The translations under genes were made by a program, and so were the position numbers. A DNA stretch of 64,000 bases, taken from contig CAAFXS010000066.1 of NCBI GenBank assembly GCA_900767025.1, positions 1-64,000 on the forward strand. The letters are read 5' to 3'. The notes beneath the pieces were generated by a model. It was not told where the DNA came from and made no database searches. It saw only the letters and a program-made list of their open reading frames with translations. The DNA comes from Clostridia bacterium (GTDB taxonomy: Bacteria > Bacillota > Clostridia > Oscillospirales > Acutalibacteraceae). This document shows, piece after piece, positions 16,631 to 25,071 of the stretch (the first letter of the stretch is position 1; every line of letters starts with the position of its first letter).

Positions 16631-17404
16631 TTGAAAATTTTAGCAATAGGCGATATAGTTTCTCAGCAGGGCTGTGAATATCTCAGGAAAGAGCTGCCAA
16701 ATCTCAAGCGCGAGCTTGGTGCAGATTTAGTCATTGCCAACGGTGAAAACTCTGCCGTGGGCAACGGTGTTCTGCCACAAAGCGCAAATTTCATTCTCGA
16801 CTGCGGTGTCGATATTATTACTCTCGGCAACCACAGCCTTAAACGAAGAGAAATATACGATTACCTTGATGAAGATAACCCTGTTATCAGACCTGCAAAT
16901 TACCATAAAAGTGCACCGGGCAAAGGCTGGATTATTGCCGACAAGGGCAGATACCGTGTTGCCGTTATCAATCTTCAGGGCATAGTCTATATGGAGCAAA
17001 GCGAAAATCCTTTTTCCGTAATTGACGGTATCTTGGAGGAAATTGAAAATCAGGGAATAAAAATCATAGTTGTTGACTTTCACGCCGAGGCTACATCGGA
17101 AAAAAGGGCAATGGGCTTTTATCTTGACGGCAGAGTGTCGGCACTTTTCGGAACACACACTCACACACAAACCAGTGATAATCAGATACTCCCCTGCGGG
17201 ACAGGATATATCACCGATTTGGGAATGACAGGTCCCTATTACAGTGTGCTGGGCGTTGAGCCGGAATGCATTATTCAAAAGCTTAAAACAGGCCTGCCTG
17301 TTAAATTTTCAAACAGTGACGGTCCTTGTATTTTAGAAGGATGCCTGTTTGAAATTGACGAAAAAACAGGCAAAACCATTGATACAAAATTAATCAGGAG
17401 GTAA
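16631..17404 (+). CDS. ymdB: YmdB-family metallophosphoesterase
   Basis: 257 residues from a TTG start. The binuclear metal motifs are all present: KILAIGDIV at the N-terminus, IANGENSA, TLGNHSLKR, VDFHAEATSEK and FGTHTHTQTSD. The family hydrolyses cyclic mononucleotides; in Bacillus YmdB affects biofilm and late adaptive responses. The TTG follows GGTG and immediately gives the family N-terminus (LKILAIGD); the ATG and TTG codons further upstream lie within the promoter. The stop is 2 bp from the next gene's ATG. Confidence 0.9.
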   Translation: MKILAIGDIVSQQGCEYLRKELPNLKRELGADLVIANGENSAVGNGVLPQSANFILDCGVDIITLGNHSLKRREIYDYLDEDNPVIRPANYHKSAPGKGWIIADKGRYRVAVINLQGIVYMEQSENPFSVIDGILEEIENQGIKIIVVDFHAEATSEKRAMGFYLDGRVSALFGTHTHTQTSDNQILPCGTGYITDLGMTGPYYSVLGVEPECIIQKLKTGLPVKFSNSDGPCILEGCLFEIDEKTGKTIDTKLIRR

Positions 17405-17406
17405 AA

Positions 17407-18900
17407 ATGAAAAAAAGAATAATTGCTCTTTTGTCAGCAGTTTTAATTCTCACCTCCTGCTTTGCAGGATGCACCTCCGGCAAAAATGATGATGCTACCG
17501 AGAACACTGCTCCTGTGCAGACAACAAAGCAGCGTGACGATTCAAGCTTCAAGCTCAGCTACACCCAGGCGGACAGTCTTGACCCATTTAAAGCCAAAAC
17601 TCAAAACAATCAGGTGCTGGCAAGCCTTGTTTTTGAGTCACTGTTTGACCTTGACGAAGGGTATGAGCCAAGTCCAAACATTGCGTCGGGCTATGAATTT
17701 ACCGACAGCAAAACAATCAAGGTTGAAATTAAGCCTGACCTTAAATTTTCCAACGGCAGTGCAATAACCTCCGAGGATATCCTTTATTCAACAAGAGCGG
17801 CGATAAAATCGGACGCCTACGGCTCGTCTTTAGGCTGTATCAGCTATGCAGAAGCAAGCGGTGATGCCATTGTTTTTCATCTTAAATATGCAAATCCCTA
17901 TGCCGTTAATCTGCTGACCTATCCTATTTCCTCAACCAAGGACGACGACAACGGCTTTCCCGTGGGAAGCGGAAGATATAAGTACGATATTCAAAATGAC
18001 AAAACCGTATTAACCGCCAACCTCAGCAGTGATTTTGACCCATATATCACAACAATTCATCTTGTTAACATTGCCGCGGCGGACTCCATTGACAACGCGG
18101 TTAACATCGGTAATATTTCATATGCATTCAGAGATATGAGCACAGACACATCAAAGCGCCTTTCCTGTGCAAAGAAAGCCGTTACAATGAATAATCTTGT
18201 TTATATCGGAATAAACACTTATTCGGGAATTACATCAAATGCATATATTAGGAGAGCGGTCAGCCTTGCAGTTGACAGAAGCACCCTTGTTGACAGTGCA
18301 TATTCCGGATATGCGTCAGCCGCCTCGTCAACCTTCAATCCCGCATTCAAGGGAATTGAAAATGTTAAGCTTTTTGCCGAAGAGGCGGATATAGCCACGG
18401 CAAAGCAGGCGATTACACAAAGCGGATATGACAGCGGTAAGCTAAAGCTTTCCATACTTGTTAACAACAACGAAAACAAGCTTGCGGCGGCTAATCTTAT
18501 TAAAAGTCAGCTTGAGCTTGCAGGCTTTACCGTAACAATTGACCGTCAGAATTACAAAAACTACACGACTAAAATATCCCGCAGTGAATTTGACCTTTAT
18601 ATAGGCGAGGTTAAGCTTGGTGACGATATGAGCCTTTATCCGTTTTTTGATGCGAAAAACGGCGGAACAAGATACGGAATTGACGAGAAAAAGCTGACCT
18701 GTGACGACCTTTACCAAAAATACCTTGAGGGTGAAGAGGAGCTTGGCAAATTCATAATTGCATTTAATGAGGAAATGCCCTTTGTTCCCCTGCTTTACAA
18801 AAAAGGCATGATATGCTATTCTAAAGCATTACAGGGCGATATGCAGGGCTATTACGGAAATTTCTTTTCCAACATAGACAGCTGGTATTTCAGCTCATAA
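17407..18900 (+). CDS. ABC-transporter substrate-binding lipoprotein, family 5 (OppA/DppA-like)
   Basis: 497 residues. A lipoprotein signal peptide (MKKRIIALLSAVLILTS) has two possible lipobox cysteines, LTSC and FAGC. The mature part has the family 5 landmarks: LDPFKAKTQNNQVLASLVFESLF, then LKPDLKFSNGSAITSEDILYS and an AVSLAVDRSTLV segment. It should bind peptides or similar solutes outside the membrane. No permease or ATPase gene is nearby, so it is an orphan binding protein inserted between ymdB and asp23. AGGAGG lies 5 nt before the ATG. Confidence 0.88.
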   Translation: MKKRIIALLSAVLILTSCFAGCTSGKNDDATENTAPVQTTKQRDDSSFKLSYTQADSLDPFKAKTQNNQVLASLVFESLFDLDEGYEPSPNIASGYEFTDSKTIKVEIKPDLKFSNGSAITSEDILYSTRAAIKSDAYGSSLGCISYAEASGDAIVFHLKYANPYAVNLLTYPISSTKDDDNGFPVGSGRYKYDIQNDKTVLTANLSSDFDPYITTIHLVNIAAADSIDNAVNIGNISYAFRDMSTDTSKRLSCAKKAVTMNNLVYIGINTYSGITSNAYIRRAVSLAVDRSTLVDSAYSGYASAASSTFNPAFKGIENVKLFAEEADIATAKQAITQSGYDSGKLKLSILVNNNENKLAAANLIKSQLELAGFTVTIDRQNYKNYTTKISRSEFDLYIGEVKLGDDMSLYPFFDAKNGGTRYGIDEKKLTCDDLYQKYLEGEEELGKFIIAFNEEMPFVPLLYKKGMICYSKALQGDMQGYYGNFFSNIDSWYFSS

Positions 18901-18946
18901 TAAATGAAATAAACAATAACATAATAAACATATCGGAGGTACACTT

Positions 18947-19303
18947 ATGATTAAGCTGGAAAATCCAAACGGATATATTGAAATCACAAACAATTATTTC
19001 GCAAACCTGGTAGGCAAGGCAGCTCAAAGCTGCTTCGGTGTTACGGGTATGGTTAATTCAAACCCTTACCGAACAATTAAAAATGCCATTAAGCAAAAGG
19101 TTTCCGGCGAAAGCTCCGACCAGGGAGTTATTGTTAAGAGCATTAACGGTGAGCTGACCATTGATTTGCACATATCTGTGTCCTACGGCGTTAACATTAA
19201 CGCCATCGTTGACAGCATTGTCAACAAGGTAAGATACACTGTTGAGGAAGCCACGGACCTTAAGGTTTCAAAGGTAAATGTTTATATTGACGCTCTTAAC
19301 TGA
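18947..19303 (+). CDS. Asp23/Gls24-family envelope stress protein
   Basis: 118 residues with the Asp23 core: NPNGYIEITNNYFANLVGKAA, a C-F-G-V-T-GM motif and VSYGVNINAIVDSIVNKVRYTVEEAT. Proteins of this type sit at the membrane and respond to envelope stress. The gene immediately upstream of a DAK2 (fatty-acid kinase) gene is a conserved Firmicutes pairing. GGAGG lies 7 nt before the ATG; 19 bp separate the stop from the fakA start. Confidence 0.92.
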   Translation: MIKLENPNGYIEITNNYFANLVGKAAQSCFGVTGMVNSNPYRTIKNAIKQKVSGESSDQGVIVKSINGELTIDLHISVSYGVNINAIVDSIVNKVRYTVEEATDLKVSKVNVYIDALN

Positions 19304-19322
19304 CTGAATGGAGATAGGTAAA

Positions 19323-20984
19323 ATGATAACTGGATTAATGTTTAGAGATTCAATAATCTCTGCCGCTAACAATATTGCAAACAGCAGGCAGGCTGTTGAC
19401 GCACTTAATGTATTCCCTGTTCCCGACGGCGACACAGGAACAAATATGAGTATGACCATAGGAGCCGCCGCAAAGGAAATGGCAGTTCTGCCCGACGATT
19501 GTACTATTGAAGAGGCATCCTCACGCTGTGCCGCCGCACTGCTCAGAGGTGCAAGGGGTAACTCGGGTGTTATTCTTTCACTTATTTTCAGAGGATTTTC
19601 CAAGGGCTTTAAGGGTCTTAAGGAGGCTGACGGTCAGGCAGTTGCCAATGCTTTCAAGGAAGGCGTTGACGCCGCCTACAAGGCTGTAATGAAGCCCACA
19701 GAGGGTACAATTCTTACCGTTGTAAGAGAGGCAAAGGACGCCGCCGTTGAAATGGCAAAAATCCAAAATGACCCTCTCGAAGTCGGCTTTGCCGCTTTGC
19801 AGGCGGCTAAAGAGGCTTTGGCAAAAACACCGGAGCTTTTGCCCGTACTGAAAAAAGCAGGGGTTGTTGACGCAGGCGGACAAGGCCTTATCCTTGTTTT
19901 TGAGGGAATGGAAAGCGTTTGGGGCAACGGTGCAATTATTCAGGCAGTTGACGGCGCAGGGGTTACTCCTATTTCAACACCGTCAAAGAAAACAGTTGCT
20001 CAGGCAGACGATGAAATTGAGTTCGGCTACTGCTCCGAATTCCTTATTGAAAAATCCGACTCTGCCAAGGAAAAGGACCCACTCCGGTTAAGAGCTTATC
20101 TTGAATCAATCGGCGACTGCGTTGTTGTGGTTGATGACAGTGATATCATCAAGGTCCATGTTCATTCCAACGAGCCGGGCAATGTTATCCAGGCGGGTCT
20201 TAAATACGGTCAGCTTATTAACATAAAAATTGACAATATGCGCTATCAGCACGCAAATGCAGAGGTTGGCGTTGAGGACGGAGAAAAAATTATTGAACCC
20301 CGCAACGCCGAGCCGGAAAATGAATACGGATTTGTTGCAGTTTGCGCAGGCGACGGACTCAGCGAGCTTTTCTACGATATCGGTGCAGATGTGGTAGTTA
20401 ACGGAGGGCAAACCATGAACCCCTCCACCGACGATATTTTAAATGCGGTTATGAGCACTCCTGCAAAAACAGTTTTTGTTCTGCCCAATAATAAAAACAT
20501 TATTATGGCTGCAGAGCAAACTGTTTCTCTTGCACCCGACCGTCAGGTAAGGGTATTGCAGACCAAAACCGTTCCCCAGGGAATTTCCGCAATGCTGATG
20601 TTTGACGAAGGTGCAGACCCGGACGAAAATCAAATGAATATGATGGACGCCGCAAACGCAGTGCAGACTGCTCAGGTGACCTTTGCCGCCCGTGACAGTG
20701 AGGTTGAGGGTCAAAAGGTACACGAGGGTCAGATAATGGGTCTGTGTAACGGTAAAATCAAGTTCCTGGGCGAAGATAAAATTGACATTGCAGTAAAGTC
20801 TGCAGAAAAGCTATTTAAGAAAAACGAGCATTCACTAATCACAATTATTTACGGTGAGGGCATTACCAAAGCAGATGCCGTTCAGGTTGAGGAAGCACTT
20901 GCCAAGAAATACGGCAGTGATATTGAAATCAGCTTGGTTGACGGCGGTCAGCCTATCTACTACTTTATCATATCAGTGGAGTAA
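19323..20984 (+). CDS. fakA: DAK2-domain fatty acid kinase catalytic subunit (FakA/YloV-like)
   Basis: 553 residues. The N-terminal DhaL-type ATP domain carries NVFPVPDGDTGTNM (29-42) and RGARGNSGVILS; a middle domain contains HVHSNEPG and the C-terminal domain is of DegV/EDD-partner type. FakA phosphorylates exogenous fatty acids held by FakB; no fakB is in the window. GGAG lies 9 nt before the ATG at 19323; the ATG 15 nt earlier has no ribosome site. It is followed by recG after 2 bp, the standard order. Confidence 0.9.
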   Translation: MITGLMFRDSIISAANNIANSRQAVDALNVFPVPDGDTGTNMSMTIGAAAKEMAVLPDDCTIEEASSRCAAALLRGARGNSGVILSLIFRGFSKGFKGLKEADGQAVANAFKEGVDAAYKAVMKPTEGTILTVVREAKDAAVEMAKIQNDPLEVGFAALQAAKEALAKTPELLPVLKKAGVVDAGGQGLILVFEGMESVWGNGAIIQAVDGAGVTPISTPSKKTVAQADDEIEFGYCSEFLIEKSDSAKEKDPLRLRAYLESIGDCVVVVDDSDIIKVHVHSNEPGNVIQAGLKYGQLINIKIDNMRYQHANAEVGVEDGEKIIEPRNAEPENEYGFVAVCAGDGLSELFYDIGADVVVNGGQTMNPSTDDILNAVMSTPAKTVFVLPNNKNIIMAAEQTVSLAPDRQVRVLQTKTVPQGISAMLMFDEGADPDENQMNMMDAANAVQTAQVTFAARDSEVEGQKVHEGQIMGLCNGKIKFLGEDKIDIAVKSAEKLFKKNEHSLITIIYGEGITKADAVQVEEALAKKYGSDIEISLVDGGQPIYYFIISVE

Positions 20985-20986
20985 CA

Positions 20987-23017
20987 ATGTTAAGCTTAAA
21001 CAGTAACATAAAATATATTAAGGGTGTTGGCGAAAAAAGAGCCGGGCTGTTCAACAGCCTCGGCATCTTTGATGTTAACGCTCTTATTCATTTTTATCCC
21101 AGAAAATACGAGGATTGGTCCCAAACAAAAACCGTCAGCACGGCAGAAAACGGATGTGAAATCTCTGTTAAAGCAACGATGATAACGCCTGTTAAGGAGC
21201 ATATGGTGCGCCGTGGTATGACCCTTTACAAATGCCGTTTCAGCGACGGCGAAAGCATTATTAATGTTACAATTTTCAATAACAAATACCTGGCTCAATC
21301 CCTTAGGATTTATGAGGATTATGTGCTTTTCGGCAGGCTTGAAAAAAATCTTACAAGTGCATCAATGTCCTCGCCGAAAATCGAAAAAGCCGACACGGGA
21401 ATAAAAATTCATCCCATTTATTCTGCCACAGGCAAGCTGACCTCCAACGCAATTGCAAAGGTTATCAAAACCGCTCTGGACGAAATTGGTGAAATACCCG
21501 AAAGCCTTGACAGTGAAATAAGGCAAAAATATAACCTTATCACCCTTGACAGAGCAATAAGGCAGATACATTTTCCCGACACGCAGACTGATGCTGAAGA
21601 TGCAAGAAAAAGGCTGATTTTTGAGGAGCTGCTGACACTTCAGTTAGGCTTGCTGATGCTGAAAAGCAAAAAGAAATCAAAAACCTCTGTAATAATCAAA
21701 AAGGATTATTCCGCGGAATTTTCCGCTCTTCTGCCCTTTGAATTAACAAATGCACAGAAAAGAGCAATAAATGATTGTGTAACCGATTTAAAAAGCGGCT
21801 ACCCTATGGGCAGACTTATTCAGGGTGATGTGGGCTCCGGCAAAACGGCGGTTGCCGCCTCACTGTGCTTTACAATGATAAAAAACGGCTATCAGTGTGC
21901 TCTTATGGCACCTACGGAGATACTTGCAGTTCAGCATTACAACAGCCTTTCAAAAATGCTGACTCCAACAGGTATAAGGGTTGAACTGCTTACAGGCTCA
22001 ACAAAAGCCAAGGACAAAAAGCAGATAAAATCAGACCTTATTGACGGAAAAATTGATTTGCTCATAGGCACCCACGCCATAATCCAAAACGATGTTGAAT
22101 TTAACCGCATCGGTCTTGTTATTACCGACGAGCAGCACCGTTTCGGCGTTAAGCAAAGGGCAAGCCTTGCGGAAAAGGGCGAAAACATACACACCCTTGT
22201 TATGAGCGCCACGCCTATTCCGAGAACACTCGGTCTTATTCTTTACGGTGACCTGGACATAAGCATTATTGATGAACTGCCCCCGGGCAGACAAAAAATC
22301 AGGACAGATGTTGTGGACTCACGCTACCGCAAGAGGATATACAAATTCATCAAGGACGCTGTGGCAAGAGGCGAGCAGGCATACATAATATGCCCTATGG
22401 TTGAGGAAAACGAGGAAGCCTTTAATCTTAAATCAGCCCAGCAGTATGCAGATGAGCTGGCAAGCGGTGAATTTTACGGCTATCCCCTGGGTCTTCTTCA
22501 CGGCAAAATGAAGCCCAAGGAAAAAGAAAATGTTATGAATGCATTTTCAAACGGCGATATTCATATACTTATTGCAACAACCGTTGTGGAGGTTGGCGTT
22601 GATGTACCCAACGCAACGGTAATGGTTGTTGAAAACGCCGAGCGTTTCGGTCTTTCCCAGCTTCATCAGCTCAGAGGCCGAATAGGCAGAGGCGAAAAGC
22701 AAAGCTACTGTATTCTCATTTCCGACAGTAAAAGCGAAAAATCCCGAGAGCGCCTTGCGGTAATGAAAAACAACAGTGACGGCTTTAAAATTGCCGACGA
22801 GGATTTAAAGGCAAGAGGACCCGGTGATTTCTTCGGTGAGCGTCAGCACGGTCTGCCCCGGCTTAAAATTGCCGATATGCTCCAGGATATTGACATTCTC
22901 AAAATGGCACAGGAATGTGCACAGGAAATACTTACAAATGACCGCAGGCTTGAAGGCAATAATCACAAGGCTTTATATGCAGGAATAAAGGCAATGTTTG
23001 ACAATCTTGAATATTGA
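20987..23017 (+). CDS. recG: ATP-dependent DNA helicase RecG
   Basis: 676 residues, normal length. An N-terminal wedge/OB domain (about 1-190) is followed by two helicase lobes: Walker A GDVGSGKTAVA (near 282), DEQHRFG (DEAH-type box), SATPIPRTLGL, and in lobe 2 ATTVVEVGVDVPNA and QLRGRIGRG. RecG remodels stalled forks and Holliday junctions. The start is 2 bp after the fakA stop, with GTGGAG overlapping that stop region. The downstream symporter promoter overlaps its stop codon. Confidence 0.97.
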   Translation: MLSLNSNIKYIKGVGEKRAGLFNSLGIFDVNALIHFYPRKYEDWSQTKTVSTAENGCEISVKATMITPVKEHMVRRGMTLYKCRFSDGESIINVTIFNNKYLAQSLRIYEDYVLFGRLEKNLTSASMSSPKIEKADTGIKIHPIYSATGKLTSNAIAKVIKTALDEIGEIPESLDSEIRQKYNLITLDRAIRQIHFPDTQTDAEDARKRLIFEELLTLQLGLLMLKSKKKSKTSVIIKKDYSAEFSALLPFELTNAQKRAINDCVTDLKSGYPMGRLIQGDVGSGKTAVAASLCFTMIKNGYQCALMAPTEILAVQHYNSLSKMLTPTGIRVELLTGSTKAKDKKQIKSDLIDGKIDLLIGTHAIIQNDVEFNRIGLVITDEQHRFGVKQRASLAEKGENIHTLVMSATPIPRTLGLILYGDLDISIIDELPPGRQKIRTDVVDSRYRKRIYKFIKDAVARGEQAYIICPMVEENEEAFNLKSAQQYADELASGEFYGYPLGLLHGKMKPKEKENVMNAFSNGDIHILIATTVVEVGVDVPNATVMVVENAERFGLSQLHQLRGRIGRGEKQSYCILISDSKSEKSRERLAVMKNNSDGFKIADEDLKARGPGDFFGERQHGLPRLKIADMLQDIDILKMAQECAQEILTNDRRLEGNNHKALYAGIKAMFDNLEY

Positions 23018-23042
23018 TTTTACATTTTAAATGTGGTAGAAT
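23014..23042 (+). promoter_or_regulatory. Promoter of the alanine symporter gene
   Basis: TTGATT, 17 bp, TAGAAT. The -35 box overlaps the recG stop codon. Confidence 0.55.
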
Positions 23043-23076
23043 ATTACAAATTTTTTATTGTAACGGAGTACGGTTT

Positions 23077-24480
23077 ATGGAAAATTTGCAATCAGCAGTA
23101 AAAGCAGTAAGCGACTTTGTCTGGGGTCCTGTTATGATTGTTCTCTTGGTGGGTACGGGAATATTTTTAACCTTTAGGCTTAATTTCCTGCCTTGGAGAA
23201 ATTTGGGTTACTCCCTTAAAAGCCTTTTGAGCAAGGAGTCGAGGAAAACCACTGACGGCGAAGGTGATATCTCCCCCTTTTCCGCTTTGATGACAGCTCT
23301 TGCAGCCACTGTGGGCACAGGCAATATTGTAGGCGTTGCAACCGCTATGGTTATGGGCGGTCCGGGCGCTCTGGTATGGATGTGGATTTCCGCGGCCTTC
23401 GGCATTACAACAAAGTATGCCGAATGTGCCCTGGCAGGAAAATACCGCACGGTTAACGAAAAGGGTGAAATGTGCGGCGGTCCAATGTATACGCTGAAAT
23501 ACGGACTCAAAAACAAAAAGCTGGGGGCTTTTTTGGCGGCAGTGTTTGCAATATTCACTGTTATTGCATCCTTCGGTATCGGCAATGCCACTCAGGCAAA
23601 TTCAATTTCCAGTGCAGTTAATTCAACCTTTTCCGTGCCTAAATGGGTAGTTGGCTTGCTCCTTGTTATCCTTGTAGTAGCTGTAATTTTCGGCGGTATA
23701 AAAACCATTTCAAAGGTTTCTTCGGTTCTTGTGCCTGCAATGGCTTTGTTCTATATCGGTGCAGGACTTATAGTTATTGTTATTAACGGAAAAAATCTTC
23801 CAGAGGGAATTGCTAATATATTCACTATGGCATTCGGCGCAAAGGCAGTTGCCGGCGGACTTGTGGGCACAATCACCGCATCAATGATGAGCTCTATGAG
23901 ATACGGTATTGCAAGAGGCGTATTCTCCAACGAGGCAGGTCTCGGAAGCGCCGCTATTTCCGCCGCCTCAGCCACATCAAGCAACCATGTTAAGCAGGGA
24001 TATATAAATATGTGCGGCACCTTTATTGACACAATAATTGTTTGCACAATCACAGGCCTTGCCATTGCCTCCAGCGGTATGTTGGGTCAGGCTAATCCCG
24101 AAACAGGCAAGCTTTTTGAAGGTGCACAGCTGACAATAGCCGCCTTTGAAAGCGCGCTGGGCAAAACAGGCGGCGTGCTTGTTACCATAGGAATTATCCT
24201 TTTTGCCTTTTCAACAATTCTCGGCTGGGAATACAACGGCGAAAAGGCACTTGAGTTTTTACTTAAAAAACCGCTTTACTGCTATATTTACAGAGTAGTT
24301 TTTTCCGTACTGACCTATATCGGTGCAACCGCCTCTCTGGACATTGTTTGGTCCTTCTCGGATATTGCAAACGGTCTTATGGCGGTACCTAACCTGATAG
24401 GCTTGCTGGCGCTGTCGGGCGTGCTTGCAAAGGAAACAAAGGAATTCCAAAAAACATTAAAAGCAGAAAAGAATAAATAA
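23077..24480 (+). CDS. AGCS-family sodium:alanine/glycine symporter
   Basis: 467 residues with about 11 transmembrane segments. AGCS motifs seen: ALAATVGTGNIVGVATA, GGPGALVWMW, GGPMYTLKYGL and GIARGVFSNEAGLGSA. It should take up alanine or glycine with Na+. GGAG lies 8 nt before the ATG at 23077; the in-frame codons upstream to 23014 overlap recG and the promoter and are not used. It has its own promoter and a terminator. Confidence 0.92.
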   Translation: MENLQSAVKAVSDFVWGPVMIVLLVGTGIFLTFRLNFLPWRNLGYSLKSLLSKESRKTTDGEGDISPFSALMTALAATVGTGNIVGVATAMVMGGPGALVWMWISAAFGITTKYAECALAGKYRTVNEKGEMCGGPMYTLKYGLKNKKLGAFLAAVFAIFTVIASFGIGNATQANSISSAVNSTFSVPKWVVGLLLVILVVAVIFGGIKTISKVSSVLVPAMALFYIGAGLIVIVINGKNLPEGIANIFTMAFGAKAVAGGLVGTITASMMSSMRYGIARGVFSNEAGLGSAAISAASATSSNHVKQGYINMCGTFIDTIIVCTITGLAIASSGMLGQANPETGKLFEGAQLTIAAFESALGKTGGVLVTIGIILFAFSTILGWEYNGEKALEFLLKKPLYCYIYRVVFSVLTYIGATASLDIVWSFSDIANGLMAVPNLIGLLALSGVLAKETKEFQKTLKAEKNK

Positions 24481-24485
24481 CATAA

Positions 24486-24511
24486 AAAGGAGCCTAAACA
24501 AAGGCTCCTTT
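24486..24511. terminator. Bidirectional terminator between symporter and XRE gene
   Basis: A 10-bp stem aaaggagcct/aggctccttt with a 6-nt loop. It is followed by atttttattt on the plus strand and by a T run on the minus strand, between convergent genes. Confidence 0.85.
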
Positions 24512-24515
24512 ATTT

Positions 24516-24899
24516 TTATTTATCCTCAAGATATTTAATTAGTTTTTCCTTTTCATCAAAATCCATCAGCCTGACCTTTAAAAGAACGGATTTTTCAAAT
24601 TCCGTAAGCTGATTAAATTTGTCCGAGGTTTTCCGTCCGGTATCGTATTCGGGATCACCGTCAGGCAATTTGGCTTTGAGAACGCCTGTGTCATCATACT
24701 CTGCACCTGCAAGCAGTTCGTCAACAGTCAAATTATATATTTTTGCAAGCTTTGAAAGTGTACCCAGCTTTGGTGAGCTTTGCCCTGTCTCATAATAGGC
24801 GTATGCACTTCTTTTAACGCCTACTGCGTCTGCCACCTGTTGTTGCTTAAGCCCTGCCGCCTCTCTGTATTTCCTTAATACTTTTGACAAATTAATCAT
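24516..24899 (-). CDS. XRE-family helix-turn-helix regulator
   Basis: 127 residues. The N-terminal HTH_3 domain covers about 5-60: LRKYREAAGLKQQQVADAVG, then VKRSAYAYYETGQSSP as recognition helix region and LSKLAKIYNLTVDELL. The C-terminal 65 residues are acidic and helical with no recognised sensor domain. It has a near-consensus promoter (TTGACA-N17-TATACT). The target is unknown; the divergent glucosaminidase gene, 172 bp away, is the simplest candidate. Confidence 0.88.
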   Translation of the reverse strand: MINLSKVLRKYREAAGLKQQQVADAVGVKRSAYAYYETGQSSPKLGTLSKLAKIYNLTVDELLAGAEYDDTGVLKAKLPDGDPEYDTGRKTSDKFNQLTEFEKSVLLKVRLMDFDEKEKLIKYLEDK

Positions 24900-24933
24900 A
24901 AATATCTACCTTTTCAACTGATTTCTATAATTA

Positions 24934-24962
24934 AGTATATGAAAAAAAGCGAATTTTGTCAA
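24934..24962 (-). promoter_or_regulatory. Promoter of the XRE regulator gene
   Basis: Minus strand: consensus TTGACA, 17 bp, TATACT, ending 34 bp before the ATG. Confidence 0.75.
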
Positions 24963-25015
24963 CATCGGTAATTTTAAATAAAAATACGGTAAAATATTAC
25001 AATTCGTAAAATTAT

Positions 25016-25045
25016 TTGACATAAATGTAATTAAAATGTTATAAT
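25016..25045 (+). promoter_or_regulatory. Promoter of the glucosaminidase gene
   Basis: Consensus TTGACA, 18 bp, consensus TATAAT, 26 bp before the ATG. This is one of the strongest-looking promoters in the window. Confidence 0.75.
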
Positions 25046-25071
25046 TATTATACTATAGCGAAAAGGAGCTT

